A program made the position numbers and the translations under genes. Shown here piece after piece: positions 15,998 to 24,462 of a stretch of 64,000 nucleotides of DNA; the stretch's first letter is position 1; every line of letters begins with the position of its first letter. Origin of the DNA: Slackia isoflavoniconvertens (GTDB lineage Bacteria > Actinomycetota > Coriobacteriia > Coriobacteriales > Eggerthellaceae); assembly GCF_003725955.1 (NCBI RefSeq), contig NZ_QIBZ01000001.1, positions 124,001 to 188,000 on the forward strand. Direction: 5' to 3'. Under the pieces are notes generated by a model, which saw only the letters and a program-made list of their open reading frames with translations, ran no database searches and was not told the DNA's origin.

Positions 15998-16073
15998 GCC
16001 CGTGTAGCTCAGACGGTAGAGCACTTCGTTGGTAACGAAGAGGTCACCGGTTCAAGTCCGGTCGCGGGCTCCA
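15998..16073 (+). tRNA. tRNA-Thr (GGT)
   Basis: Acceptor arms GCCCGTG and CGCGGGC pair, the anticodon stem CTTCG/CGAAG encloses TTGGTAA with anticodon GGT, and the T arm CCGGTTCAAGTCCGG is standard. CCA is encoded. Only five bases separate it from tRNA-Tyr. Confidence 0.95.
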
Positions 16074-16145
16074 TCTTAGCTTATATTCACGATGGAGCTA
16101 ATTCAATTAGAAAAAGCCAAGCGATTTTCGCAGTCGTGATTATAT

Positions 16146-16222
16146 GGCGGTGTAGCTCAGTTGGTTAGAGCACACGGTTCATACCCGTGGCGTCACTGGT
16201 TCGAATCCAGTCACCGCTACCA
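16146..16222 (+). tRNA. tRNA-Met (CAT), elongator type
   Basis: The cloverleaf has acceptor GGCGGTG/CACCGCT, anticodon loop TTCATAC with CAT, a T arm CTGGTTCGAATCCAG, and encoded CCA. The first acceptor pair is G-T rather than the unpaired C-A of initiator tRNA, and the overall form resembles elongator methionine tRNA. A lysidine-modified isoleucine tRNA cannot be excluded from sequence alone. Confidence 0.88.
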
Positions 16223-16229
16223 TTTGTAA

Positions 16230-16258
16230 CGAACACGCGTCCTTTTGGGCGCGTGTCT
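16230..16258 (+). terminator. Hairpin between tRNA-Met and tuf
   Basis: ACACGCG and CGCGTGT pair around a ten-base loop and are followed by CTTAAT. It may partly separate tRNA and tuf transcription or act as a processing signal; the T run is poor. Confidence 0.5.
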
Positions 16259-16304
16259 TAATATGAAGTAAAAGAGGCCGAAAGGCCCCCACAGAGGAGG
16301 AATA

Positions 16305-17507
<1,203 letters not shown>

Positions 17508-17545
17508 CTCTTTTAAGAGCCATTTGATTACTGGTTAGCTTATGA

Positions 17546-17577
17546 GTGGAGCTCGAGCAGTCGAGCTCCACTTCTTC
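17546..17577 (+). terminator. Intrinsic hairpin after tuf
   Basis: Eleven-base perfect arms (17546-17556 and 17561-17571) enclose GCAG and are followed by TTCTTC, a moderate terminator. Confidence 0.7.
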
Positions 17578-17643
17578 AGCCGAGTGCTTTGTTGTATGTG
17601 TACAGATTCAAACTGAATTTCGATTTTTCTTAAAGGAGAGTTC

Positions 17644-17793
17644 ATGCGTACGTTGGTCACCCTGGCCTGCACCGAGTGCAAGCGCCGCAACTACACGACC
17701 AAAAAGAACAAGCAGAATAATCCGGATCGACTCGAGATGAAGAAATATTGCAAGTGGTGCAAAAAGCACACCCTGCATAAGGAAACTCGATAA
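17644..17793 (+). CDS. rpmG: 50S ribosomal protein L33
   Basis: This 49-residue gene is short but clear. The ATG follows AAAGGAGAG. The product begins [19 protein letters not shown] and has two CxxC pairs (CTEC and CKWC), the zinc-binding form of L33, with the usual basic ending. The position between tuf and tRNA-Trp, secE and nusG is the common actinobacterial order. It ends with TAA, 12 bases before tRNA-Trp. Confidence 0.95.
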   Translation: MRTLVTLACTECKRRNYTTKKNKQNNPDRLEMKKYCKWCKKHTLHKETR

Positions 17794-17805
17794 GATAGGG
17801 AACAC

Positions 17806-17882
17806 AGGCCAGTAGCTCCAAGTGGTAGAGCGGCGGTCTCCAAAACCGCATGTTGTGGGTTCGAGTCCTACCTGGCCTGCCA
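17806..17882 (+). tRNA. tRNA-Trp (CCA)
   Basis: Acceptor arms AGGCCAG and CTGGCCT are fully paired, the anticodon stem GCGGT/ACCGC encloses CTCCAAA with anticodon CCA, and terminal CCA is encoded. It lies in the tuf-rpmG-trnW-secE-nusG order. The CCA anticodon reads UGG only by normal pairing, so it gives no sign of UGA reassignment. Confidence 0.95.
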
Positions 17883-17889
17883 GCTTGTT

Positions 17890-17920
17890 CAAGCAGCTTA
17901 AGTACGTAAGCTGCTTGTTT
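17890..17920 (+). terminator. Intrinsic terminator after tRNA-Trp
   Basis: Eleven-base perfect arms (17890-17900 and 17907-17917) around a six-base loop are followed by TTT, separating the tRNA transcript from secE. Confidence 0.75.
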
Positions 17921-17999
17921 TGGTGTTTAGGGAAATTTAATTTCCAAGGATGATTCGGCGGTTTCTTCTCAAAGAAGCCGTATGAGAGAAAAAGAGACT

Positions 18000-18371
18000 A
18001 TGGCGAAAAAGTCTAAAACGCAGAGGGCGAAAGCTTCCGCAGCGCGCCAAGCGCGCAAAGCGCAAGCTGCCGAGCTCGAAGCCAAAGGCATCTCCGCTGA
18101 AGAGGTTGAAGCTCAGAAAAAGGCCGAAGCTGCTAAGCAGGAGAAAAAGGCCGTCGAGAAGGCAAAGCCCAAAAAGCAGCGCTTTAAGTTCCTCAAAGAG
18201 GTTCGCTCTGAGCTTAAACGCGTTACGTGGCCCACGCGAAACGAAGTCCTTCGTTGGACGGGTGTTGTCGTGGGTGCGTTGCTGTTCTTCGGCATCTTCG
18301 TCGCTGTGCTCGATAACCTCATTGTTACGCCGATCGTCGTAGGCATCTCGAGCATTGGAGCAGGTGTCTAG
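18000..18371 (+). CDS. secE: Preprotein translocase subunit SecE
   Basis: This 123-residue protein is the small essential subunit of the SecYEG channel. The first roughly 60 residues are a charged Lys/Ala/Glu-rich region. The conserved SecE core follows: [24 protein letters not shown], then one membrane helix ([21 protein letters not shown]). An in-frame ATG at 17982 is possible; the ATG at 18000 gives the typical MAKKSK start. nusG begins one base after its TAG, so the two genes form a tight pair. Confidence 0.93.
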   Translation: MAKKSKTQRAKASAARQARKAQAAELEAKGISAEEVEAQKKAEAAKQEKKAVEKAKPKKQRFKFLKEVRSELKRVTWPTRNEVLRWTGVVVGALLFFGIFVAVLDNLIVTPIVVGISSIGAGV

Positions 18372-18372
18372 T

Positions 18373-18906
18373 ATGGCAAGAAAATGGTATGTCCTTCACA
18401 CCTATTCCGGTTACGAGAATAAAGTGAAGACGAATCTCGAAAGTCGCATCGAAACGATGGGCCTCGAGAACAATGTATTCGGGATTGAGATTCCCACCGA
18501 GACGGTTACCGAAATCAAAGAAGGCGGCCGTCGCGTTGAGAGTGAAAAGAAAGTATTCCCGGGCTACGTTTTGGTTCGCATGGATCTTGACGATCGCAGC
18601 TGGGCTGCGGTTCGCAATACCCCAGGCGTTACCGGGTTCGTGGGAAGCCTCGGCAAACCCGAACCGTTGACTCGTGAAGAGTTCAACAAAATCATGAAAC
18701 GCTCGTCTGTTGTTGCTCCCAAGAAGACCGTGTCGTCTTCTCTGGAAGTTGGGCAGGTTGTCAAAGTTACGAGCGGTCCTTTTGCCGAGTTTGATGGCAC
18801 GATTTCTGAAGTCATGCCTGAGGCTGGCAAAGTCAAGGTCATGGTCTCCATGTTTGGCCGCGAAACTCCTGTCGAGCTTACGTTCGACCAGGTTGCGACC
18901 ATCTAA
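18373..18906 (+). CDS. nusG: Transcription termination/antitermination protein NusG
   Basis: This 177-residue elongation factor binds RNA polymerase and couples it with Rho or ribosomes. The N-terminal NGN domain begins [16 protein letters not shown] and contains [13 protein letters not shown]. The C-terminal KOW domain holds the [21 protein letters not shown] block. The start is the ATG one base after the secE stop; an upstream in-frame ATG at 18355 would overlap secE. Length is normal for the family. Confidence 0.97.
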   Translation: MARKWYVLHTYSGYENKVKTNLESRIETMGLENNVFGIEIPTETVTEIKEGGRRVESEKKVFPGYVLVRMDLDDRSWAAVRNTPGVTGFVGSLGKPEPLTREEFNKIMKRSSVVAPKKTVSSSLEVGQVVKVTSGPFAEFDGTISEVMPEAGKVKVMVSMFGRETPVELTFDQVATI

Positions 18907-19008
18907 TTTTGGCTATTCCCAGCCGCTGTGAGCCTGGGTGGACAGGGCTTCTCTTGCAGTGGCTGTGTATGGGAAATAACAAAACGGCAAGGTAAGGAAA
19001 CAACGACA

Positions 19009-19503
19009 ATGGCTGAGAAGAAAGTCACCGGCTTCGTTAAGCTGCAAATTCCGGCTGGCGCTGCTAACCCGGCTCCTCCGGTCGGCCCCGCTCTGGGTGC
19101 TCAGGGTGTCAACATCATGCAATTCTGCCAGGCGTTCAACGCCGCTACGCAGGAGCAGTCCGGCACCATCATCCCTGTTGAAATCACCATCTATGAGGAC
19201 AAGACCTTCACCTTCGTGTGCAAGACTCCTCCGGCGGCTGTTCTCATCAAGGAAAAGCTCGGTATTAAGAGCGGCTCCGGCATTCCGCAGCTGAAGACCG
19301 TGGGCACGCTGTCCCTCGATCAGCTCCGCGAAATCGCCGAGATCAAGATGCCCGACCTCAACGCTAACGACATTGAGGCCGCCATGGAGATCGTTGCTGG
19401 CACCGCCCGTTCCATGGGCGTTCGCATCGAGGGCCGCGAGATGAAGAAGGTTTATGTGCCTTCCAAGAAGCTCGCTGCTGCGCTCGCTGGCCGCGAAGAG
19501 TAA
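19009..19503 (+). CDS. rplK: 50S ribosomal protein L11, extended C-terminus
   Basis: L11 forms the base of the L7/L12 stalk and the GTPase centre. The protein matches the family from [25 protein letters not shown] through [25 protein letters not shown]. It is 164 residues, about 20 longer than usual, because a basic tail ([22 protein letters not shown]) follows the normal end. The ATG has AAGGAAA upstream. Two near-identical hairpin units separate it from rplA. Confidence 0.96.
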   Translation: MAEKKVTGFVKLQIPAGAANPAPPVGPALGAQGVNIMQFCQAFNAATQEQSGTIIPVEITIYEDKTFTFVCKTPPAAVLIKEKLGIKSGSGIPQLKTVGTLSLDQLREIAEIKMPDLNANDIEAAMEIVAGTARSMGVRIEGREMKKVYVPSKKLAAALAGREE

Positions 19504-19532
19504 TCTTCGCATAGCGTTTATTTGAACGCACT

Positions 19533-19605
19533 GTAAGTGGAAGGGTCTCACGACCCGCCATCACCACGTAAGTGGAAGGGTTTGAAGAAAACCCGCCATT
19601 ACCAC
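19533..19605 (+). repeat. Two tandem hairpin units between rplK and rplA
   Basis: Unit 1 (19533-19567) and unit 2 (19568-19605) share the start GTAAGTGGAAGGGT and the end ACCCGCCAT-ACCAC. Each can fold through GTGG/CCAC and GGGT/ACCC pairs. The loops differ in sequence and length, so the stem is what is conserved. They lie in the intercistronic RNA just before the rplA ribosome site. Confidence 0.75.
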
Positions 19606-19621
19606 GAAAGGATAGAAAGAC

Positions 19622-20332
19622 ATGTCTCTTTCCAAAAATCGCAAAGCTGCCCTCGCTAAGGTCGAGAAGGACAAGCTTTACGCTCCCGTCGAGGCCATGA
19701 ACCTCGTCAAGGAATGCTCTTCTGCGAAGTTCGACGAGACCGTCGAAGTTCACTTCCGTCTCGGCATTGACACTCGTCAGGCCGACCAGCAGCTGCGCGG
19801 CATGGTTTCCCTGCCGAACGGCTCTGGCAAAACTGTCCGCGTTGCCGTCTTCGCTGAGGGCGCGCAGGCTGACGCCGCCCGTGAGGCTGGCGCCGATATC
19901 GTTGGCTCCGATGACCTCGTGGCTGACATCCAGGCTGGCAACATTAACTTTGATGCTGCCGTGGCTACCCCGAACCTCATGGGCAAGGTTGGCCGCCTGG
20001 GCAAAATTCTTGGCCCCCGTGGCTTGATGCCGAACCCCAAGCTCGGCACCGTGACCATGGACGTTGCCAAGGCCATTTCTGAGCTCAAGGGCGGCAAGGT
20101 CGAGTACCGCGCCGACCGCTACGGCATTGCTCACGTCATCATTGGCAAGGCGAGCTTCACCGCTGAGCAGCTGTCCCAGAACTATGGCACCGTGTACGAC
20201 GAGATTGTTCGCATGAAGCCGTCTTCGGCCAAGGGTAAGTACATCAAGTCGATCACGGTTTCTTCCACCATGGGCGTCGGCATTTCCGTCGACCCTGCCG
20301 TTTCTCGCAACTTCGATCAGGCTGCTGAGTAG
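19622..20332 (+). CDS. rplA: 50S ribosomal protein L1
   Basis: This 236-residue protein forms the L1 stalk that guides deacylated tRNA out of the ribosome; in many bacteria it also represses its own operon. Family blocks include [46 protein letters not shown], and the [21 protein letters not shown] signature. The ATG follows AAAGGATAG. A strong terminator follows its TAG, and rplJ/rplL do not follow as they do in many genomes. Confidence 0.98.
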   Translation: MSLSKNRKAALAKVEKDKLYAPVEAMNLVKECSSAKFDETVEVHFRLGIDTRQADQQLRGMVSLPNGSGKTVRVAVFAEGAQADAAREAGADIVGSDDLVADIQAGNINFDAAVATPNLMGKVGRLGKILGPRGLMPNPKLGTVTMDVAKAISELKGGKVEYRADRYGIAHVIIGKASFTAEQLSQNYGTVYDEIVRMKPSSAKGKYIKSITVSSTMGVGISVDPAVSRNFDQAAE

Positions 20333-20376
20333 TCTTCATTGAATTGCAACCGTCGTATCCACCATGCGATGGTTTA

Positions 20377-20407
20377 AAGCCCGCTCTTCGGAGCGGGCTT
20401 TTCTTTT
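20377..20407 (+). terminator. Intrinsic terminator after rplA
   Basis: Ten-base perfect arms (20377-20386 and 20391-20400) with a TTCG loop are followed by TTCTTTT. This ends the secE-nusG-rplK-rplA group. Confidence 0.9.
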
Positions 20408-20449
20408 GTGGTAGCATGGCGTGCGTTATGCGTTGAAAGAAGGCTTTTC

Positions 20450-21241
20450 ATGAGGCTGAACATCATTAAGAAATCACCTGCAGAAATTGAGGCGATGAAG
20501 GAGGCGGGACGGCTTTCCGCCTATGTGCTCCGCAAAGTGGGCGAGGCGGCAAAGCCAGGCGTGTCGACGCTCGAGCTCGATGAATTGGCTGAAATGCTCA
20601 TTCGTGCCGAAGGCGGAATCCCGGCCTTCAAGGGCTATGGCGGCTTTCCTGGTTCCATTTGCGCCTCGGTGAATGATCAAATCGTGCACGGTATTCCCTC
20701 GTCTAAGGCAATTCTTCGCGAAGGCGATATTCTTTCGATTGATACGGGCGCCACAGTTGATGGCTGGGTTGGAGATAATGCCTGGACGTATCCCATCGGT
20801 AAAGTATCGAGTGATGTTGCCATGCTGCTCGAGACTACTGAGAAATGCATGTGGGCGGGCCTCTCGGCTGCGCGTGCTGGCAATCATCTCGGTGACATTG
20901 GCCATGCCGTTCAGAGCATCGCTGAGGCGCAAGGATATGGTGTTGTTCGCGATTATGTGGGCCATGGCATTGGTCGCCATATGCACGAAGACCCTAATGT
21001 GCCTAATTATGGTCGCCCTCATAGCGGCATAGAGCTTGAGGTTGGCATGGTGCTGGCAATTGAGCCTATGATTAACATGGGGACTCGTAAAACGCGCGTA
21101 GGCCGTGATGGCTGGCTCGTGACGACGCGCGACCATAAGCCAAGCGCCCATTTTGAAAAAACGGTCGCCATTACCGAAGATGGCCCGCTGATTCTCACAA
21201 CCGAGCCCGGCTTTACGCGACCCGTTTCAAAAACCTGTTAA
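20450..21241 (+). CDS. map: Methionine aminopeptidase type I
   Basis: This 263-residue metalloenzyme removes the initiator methionine from new proteins. Metal-ligand regions are visible: IDTGATVDGWVGDNAWTYPIG (two aspartates), HGIGRHMHEDPNVPNYG (histidine), IEPMIN (glutamate), and FEKTVAITEDGPLILT (last glutamate). The ATG at 20450 follows GAAAGAAGG; an in-frame GTG at 20408 would overlap the preceding terminator. Its last codons and stop form the first of three 31-base hairpin repeats. Confidence 0.96.
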   Translation: MRLNIIKKSPAEIEAMKEAGRLSAYVLRKVGEAAKPGVSTLELDELAEMLIRAEGGIPAFKGYGGFPGSICASVNDQIVHGIPSSKAILREGDILSIDTGATVDGWVGDNAWTYPIGKVSSDVAMLLETTEKCMWAGLSAARAGNHLGDIGHAVQSIAEAQGYGVVRDYVGHGIGRHMHEDPNVPNYGRPHSGIELEVGMVLAIEPMINMGTRKTRVGRDGWLVTTRDHKPSAHFEKTVAITEDGPLILTTEPGFTRPVSKTC

Positions 21242-21263
21242 ATGCTCGTAGCGTTAAGCAGGT
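21233..21263. repeat. 31-base hairpin repeat, copy 1
   Basis: This imperfect palindrome overlaps the last codons and stop of map. It shares its first 14 bases exactly with copy 2 and matches it at 25 of 31 positions. With the flanking AA and TTT it can act as the map terminator. Confidence 0.7.
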
Positions 21264-21446
21264 TTTACTCGCGATAAAGCCTGGCGGCATTGTGATGCTG
21301 CCGGGTTTTTGCCGGTAATTACCCTTTGCAACCTGCGGCTCGGCCTGTTGAACGCTTGCGCATTGAGCACGCGAGCATTGAGAGCGGCGTTTTTTTTGAA
21401 GCTGTCGTCTCTTTGCCGTTATTCCCTTATGCGATCCAATGGCCCA

Positions 21447-21477
21447 ACCTGTTAAATGCTACGAGCATTTAACAGGT
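21447..21477. repeat. 31-base hairpin repeat, copy 2 (perfect)
   Basis: Two perfect 14-base arms (21447-21460 and 21464-21477) enclose ACG. It has no strong T tract on either side, which argues against a simple terminator. Confidence 0.8.
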
Positions 21478-21497
21478 CATAGCATTCGAGGGGTTCG

Positions 21498-21528
21498 AGC
21501 TGCTAAACGCTACGAGCATTTGGCAGGT
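21498..21528. repeat. 31-base hairpin repeat, copy 3
   Basis: This copy matches copy 2 at 26 of 31 positions and starts 51 bases after it. Some of the changes keep pairing by G-T. Confidence 0.7.
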
Positions 21529-21571
21529 CGGGGAAGTGCTCTCGTCTTGTGAATGAGGGTCGATTTGGCGT

Positions 21572-23230
21572 TTATCGGCGAAGCTTGCCTGCGATTTTGT
21601 TCGCGATGTTCGCCACAAAGCTCGCTTCTTCAAGGTGGAGCTTCAAGGCGATGCCGAAGGTCACGACAAGCGCTGTGGCGCCGCCTGCGACGATGCTGAT
21701 AAGGGCGTTGACGATGGAGCCATTCATGGGTGCCACCACCATGCATGCTTGCATCACGAGCCAGCCCGCGAAGGCTCCTGCAGCGCCGAGCGCGAACGAG
21801 CGAATGGCTGATGCAACCATACCGCCAAAGCCAAACGCGCCAAGTCGATGGCGCAGGTATGCGAAGCATGCTGCATCGAGCACGACGTAGAAAACCGTTT
21901 CGCTTAAGGCGACGGCGGTGATACCGAGGTTGAGAGAGCCTGCGGCCGGCGTTGAAAATACCATGATGAACGCAATCTGCAAAACGGATGCGCACAGCAT
22001 AAGGCCTGAATAGGGCTTCATTGCGCGCAACGCGGAAAATGCCTTCTGTAAATAGGTGTTCACTGCGTAGAACGGCAACGAAATCGAAAGCACGATGAGA
22101 TAGCTTGCAATTTGCCAGATGTTTTCCTGCGTGAAGGCGCCGATGTGATAAAGCGTGACCAGGGGCTCCGCAAACACAATGAGGTAGAGCATGAACGGCA
22201 GCATGAAAAACAGGATCTGCTTGCTGCCCGAGACCACGCCGCGTTTGAAGGAATCGGTGTCGCCCCTTGCGATTATGTGCGAGATTTCGGTGAACATGGT
22301 CGTGGTGATGGGCACTGTGAGGAAAGCGTAGGGGAGGGTGAACCACAGGCGCGCATACGCAATGATGGAAGGTCCGTTGTCGAGGCAGCCGTAGGCGGCC
22401 GAGTTCTGAACGGAGACGATCGCGAGGCCGGCGGTCATAACTACGACGGCGGGCACGCCAATCGAAAGCGTTTCCTTGAGCGCCGGGTCATGCAAGTCGA
22501 CATGCGGGCGCAATTTAATGCCGTTTCGGCGCAGCGCCGGCAGCTGAATGGCCATTTGCATGAACACACCAAGCGGGTTGCCTATGGCGATGATGAACTT
22601 CGCGAGCTCGGGATTGCTCGGAGCCACAAAGGCGTAGGCGACGAAAGTCACGGTTACGATGATGTTGTTGAAGATGGGCGCGGCCGATGACCACAGATAA
22701 TCGCGCGAGGCGTTGAGCAGGCCGCTTACGATGGTCGAGATACCGTAGAACACAATTTGCATTGCGAAGAATCGGAAGAAGAAGATGGCGTCGCCCATCG
22801 TCGACTGGTCGTTCATGAAGCTTTGGGTGTAAATGAGCGCCGGCGCGAAAATGGTGCAGAGCAGCGCGACGAAACCAAGCACAATGAACGTGAGCGAAAG
22901 CAGGTTCGACGCGTATTCGTTGCCACCCTTAACGCCGAGCCTGTCTTTTACCGAAACGTAGACGGGCAGAAATGCGGTTACCAGCATGCCGCCCACAACG
23001 AGCTCATAGAGCATGTTGGGCAGGTTGTTCGCCACTTGATAGGAACTTGCGAGCATGGTGGAGCCCAGGGCGAATGCCATCGCCCACGTGCGCATGAAGC
23101 CAGTGATACGCGAAATAATGACGAAGAATGAAATAAGAGCAGCGGACGATCCGACGTTTGCGACGTCGGAGGCAGCGCCTTCCGCGCTTTCGTTGGGTTC
23201 GTTCGTTATGGAATTGTTCGTAGTAGTCAT
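21572..23230 (-). CDS. murJ: Lipid II flippase MurJ
   Basis: This 552-residue membrane protein of the MviN/MurJ family is thought to flip the peptidoglycan precursor lipid II across the cell membrane. About 14 hydrophobic helices are visible. The N-terminal part has SSAALISFFVIISRITGFMRTWAMAFALGSTMLASSYQVANNLPNMLYELVVGGML, the recognised family start, preceded by a short polar Asn/Ser-rich tail. Later segments such as PFYAVNTYLQKAFSALRAMKPY are also typical. It is convergent with map and divergent from nadK with about 100 bases between. Confidence 0.93.
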   Translation of the reverse strand: MTTTNNSITNEPNESAEGAASDVANVGSSAALISFFVIISRITGFMRTWAMAFALGSTMLASSYQVANNLPNMLYELVVGGMLVTAFLPVYVSVKDRLGVKGGNEYASNLLSLTFIVLGFVALLCTIFAPALIYTQSFMNDQSTMGDAIFFFRFFAMQIVFYGISTIVSGLLNASRDYLWSSAAPIFNNIIVTVTFVAYAFVAPSNPELAKFIIAIGNPLGVFMQMAIQLPALRRNGIKLRPHVDLHDPALKETLSIGVPAVVVMTAGLAIVSVQNSAAYGCLDNGPSIIAYARLWFTLPYAFLTVPITTTMFTEISHIIARGDTDSFKRGVVSGSKQILFFMLPFMLYLIVFAEPLVTLYHIGAFTQENIWQIASYLIVLSISLPFYAVNTYLQKAFSALRAMKPYSGLMLCASVLQIAFIMVFSTPAAGSLNLGITAVALSETVFYVVLDAACFAYLRHRLGAFGFGGMVASAIRSFALGAAGAFAGWLVMQACMVVAPMNGSIVNALISIVAGGATALVVTFGIALKLHLEEASFVANIANKIAGKLRR

Positions 23231-23328
23231 GTTGCCCTTAATGTTTTGGGTATACTAATGCGGTTAAAGTCGATTGCAAATCAACCGCAATCATAGCGCG
23301 CGCGGTACAAATCGTGAAACGAGGCACC

Positions 23329-24192
23329 ATGAACATCCTGATTATCCGCAACAACTCCAACGCCGAGGCCATCGATGCGTCGATGATGCTTGCGACGTAT
23401 TTGGAGTCGCAGGGAATTGGGCATACCGAACTCGATTCCATGCCGTTTTCCATCGAGTCGGTCATTGACATGTGCGACGACATCGATGTGAAGTCGTTCG
23501 ACATGGTTGTTTCCCTTGGCGGCGACGGAACCATGCTTCGCGCTGCCCGTCTCGTGGGCAAGCATCGCGTGCCTATTTTGGGTATCAATTTCGGTCACTT
23601 GGGCTTCCTCGTGAATTCCTCCAAAGATGGCGTGATTCCCATTGTCGCGGCTGCGCTTGCGGGCGATGTGGTGCGCGAAGAGCGCTCGAGCCTGCATATT
23701 GAGCTGTGGAGCGGCGAGACTCAGGTCGCAAGCCGTTTCGCGCTGAATGAGTTCTCGGTCACACGCGGCGAGTTGGGCCGCATCATCGATTTTGGCATCA
23801 ACATCGCCGGCACGCATGTGGTTGATATGCGCGGCGACGGCCTGGTCGTTTCGTCAGCGACGGGCTCTACCGCTTATGCGCTTTCTGCGGGCGGTCCTTT
23901 GTGCTCGCCTGAGTTCCGCGGCTTGGTTGTTGTGCCTCTGGCGCCGCATACGCTGCTTTCTCGTTCGGTTATTACCGGTCCGAGCGACATTGTGGAAATC
24001 GACCTGTCGAAGAATCCCGAAAGCCGCGAGGCGAGCTACTTCGTCGATGGCGAGATCGTGATTCTCGATGAGCCTATCGATCGCGTTCTGGTGCGCAAGA
24101 GCAACAACCCCACCATTCTGCTGCGCTATAAGAGCGATGGATTCTACGCCGAAGCGTCGAGGGTGTTCTTCCGCGACGATCGCAAACAGTAA
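23329..24192 (+). CDS. nadK: NAD kinase
   Basis: This 287-residue enzyme phosphorylates NAD to NADP. It has the diagnostic SLGGDGTMLRAAR motif and the second conserved block DGLVVSSATGSTAYALSAGGPL, followed by RSVITG. The ATG at 23329 was preferred to a GTG at 23314 because an ACGAGGC ribosome site lies between them. A strong terminator follows. It is divergent from murJ and stands alone. Confidence 0.95.
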   Translation: MNILIIRNNSNAEAIDASMMLATYLESQGIGHTELDSMPFSIESVIDMCDDIDVKSFDMVVSLGGDGTMLRAARLVGKHRVPILGINFGHLGFLVNSSKDGVIPIVAAALAGDVVREERSSLHIELWSGETQVASRFALNEFSVTRGELGRIIDFGINIAGTHVVDMRGDGLVVSSATGSTAYALSAGGPLCSPEFRGLVVVPLAPHTLLSRSVITGPSDIVEIDLSKNPESREASYFVDGEIVILDEPIDRVLVRKSNNPTILLRYKSDGFYAEASRVFFRDDRKQ

Positions 24193-24196
24193 AACA

Positions 24197-24226
24197 AAAT
24201 GCCCGCAGTGCTGCGGGCATTTTTTT
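24197..24226 (+). terminator. Intrinsic terminator after nadK
   Basis: Twelve-base perfect arms around a TG loop end in seven T residues, starting four bases after the nadK stop. Confidence 0.92.
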
Positions 24227-24304
24227 ATGGCTCAATACGGTTTCGAGCGGACAGTGCTTGTTTGGGTGCGAGCGTAAGGGAAGGCGAGCCTTCGCAAAAA
24301 AAAT

Positions 24305-24461
24305 CCCGGCCTCGGCTTGTGCTGAGCCGGGTAGCGCCCGCTCGGGCGCGAAAGTTTGGGAAATAAAGTGCCACTGGCAAGAAGACCCGGCCTCGGCTTG
24401 CGCCGAGCCGGGTAGCGCCCGCTCGGGCGCAGAAATTGGGGAAGTAAATTGCCACTGGCAA
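24305..24461. repeat. Two tandem 76-base repeats
   Basis: Unit 1 (24305-24380) and unit 2 (24386-24461) are 76 bases each with an 81-base period and differ at only a few positions. Each contains a GC-rich hairpin (CCCGGC...GCCGGG), a GCGCCCGCTCGGGCGC palindrome, and the end TGCCACTGGCAA. Unit 2 runs up to the stop codon of the minus-strand DUF1846 gene and merges into a 27-base perfect palindrome (24442-24468). Confidence 0.85.
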
Positions 24462-24462
24462 T

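Larger units (their letters stand above)
21242..21571. other. Gene-free stretch between convergent map and murJ with hairpin repeats
   Basis: No coding region was found. The stretch carries three related 31-base palindromic units (21233-21263, 21447-21477 and 21498-21528). The second is a perfect 14-base stem with a 3-base loop. The remaining bases hold a poly-T run near 21390 and nothing else recognised. Confidence 0.7.

Noticed and set aside
16146-16222. tRNA (CAT) as initiator tRNA
   Set aside because: The first acceptor pair is G-T, not the unpaired C-A of initiators, and the fold resembles elongator methionine tRNA.
17806-17882. tRNA-Trp as evidence for UGA recoding
   Set aside because: The anticodon is CCA, not TCA, and UGA still ends fixC, ftsW and secA at expected lengths.
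19533-24461. Repeat units (19533-19605, 21233-21528, 24305-24461) as a CRISPR array
   Set aside because: Each set has only two or three copies, the repeats are themselves palindromic with no uniform unique spacers, and no cas gene is in the window.
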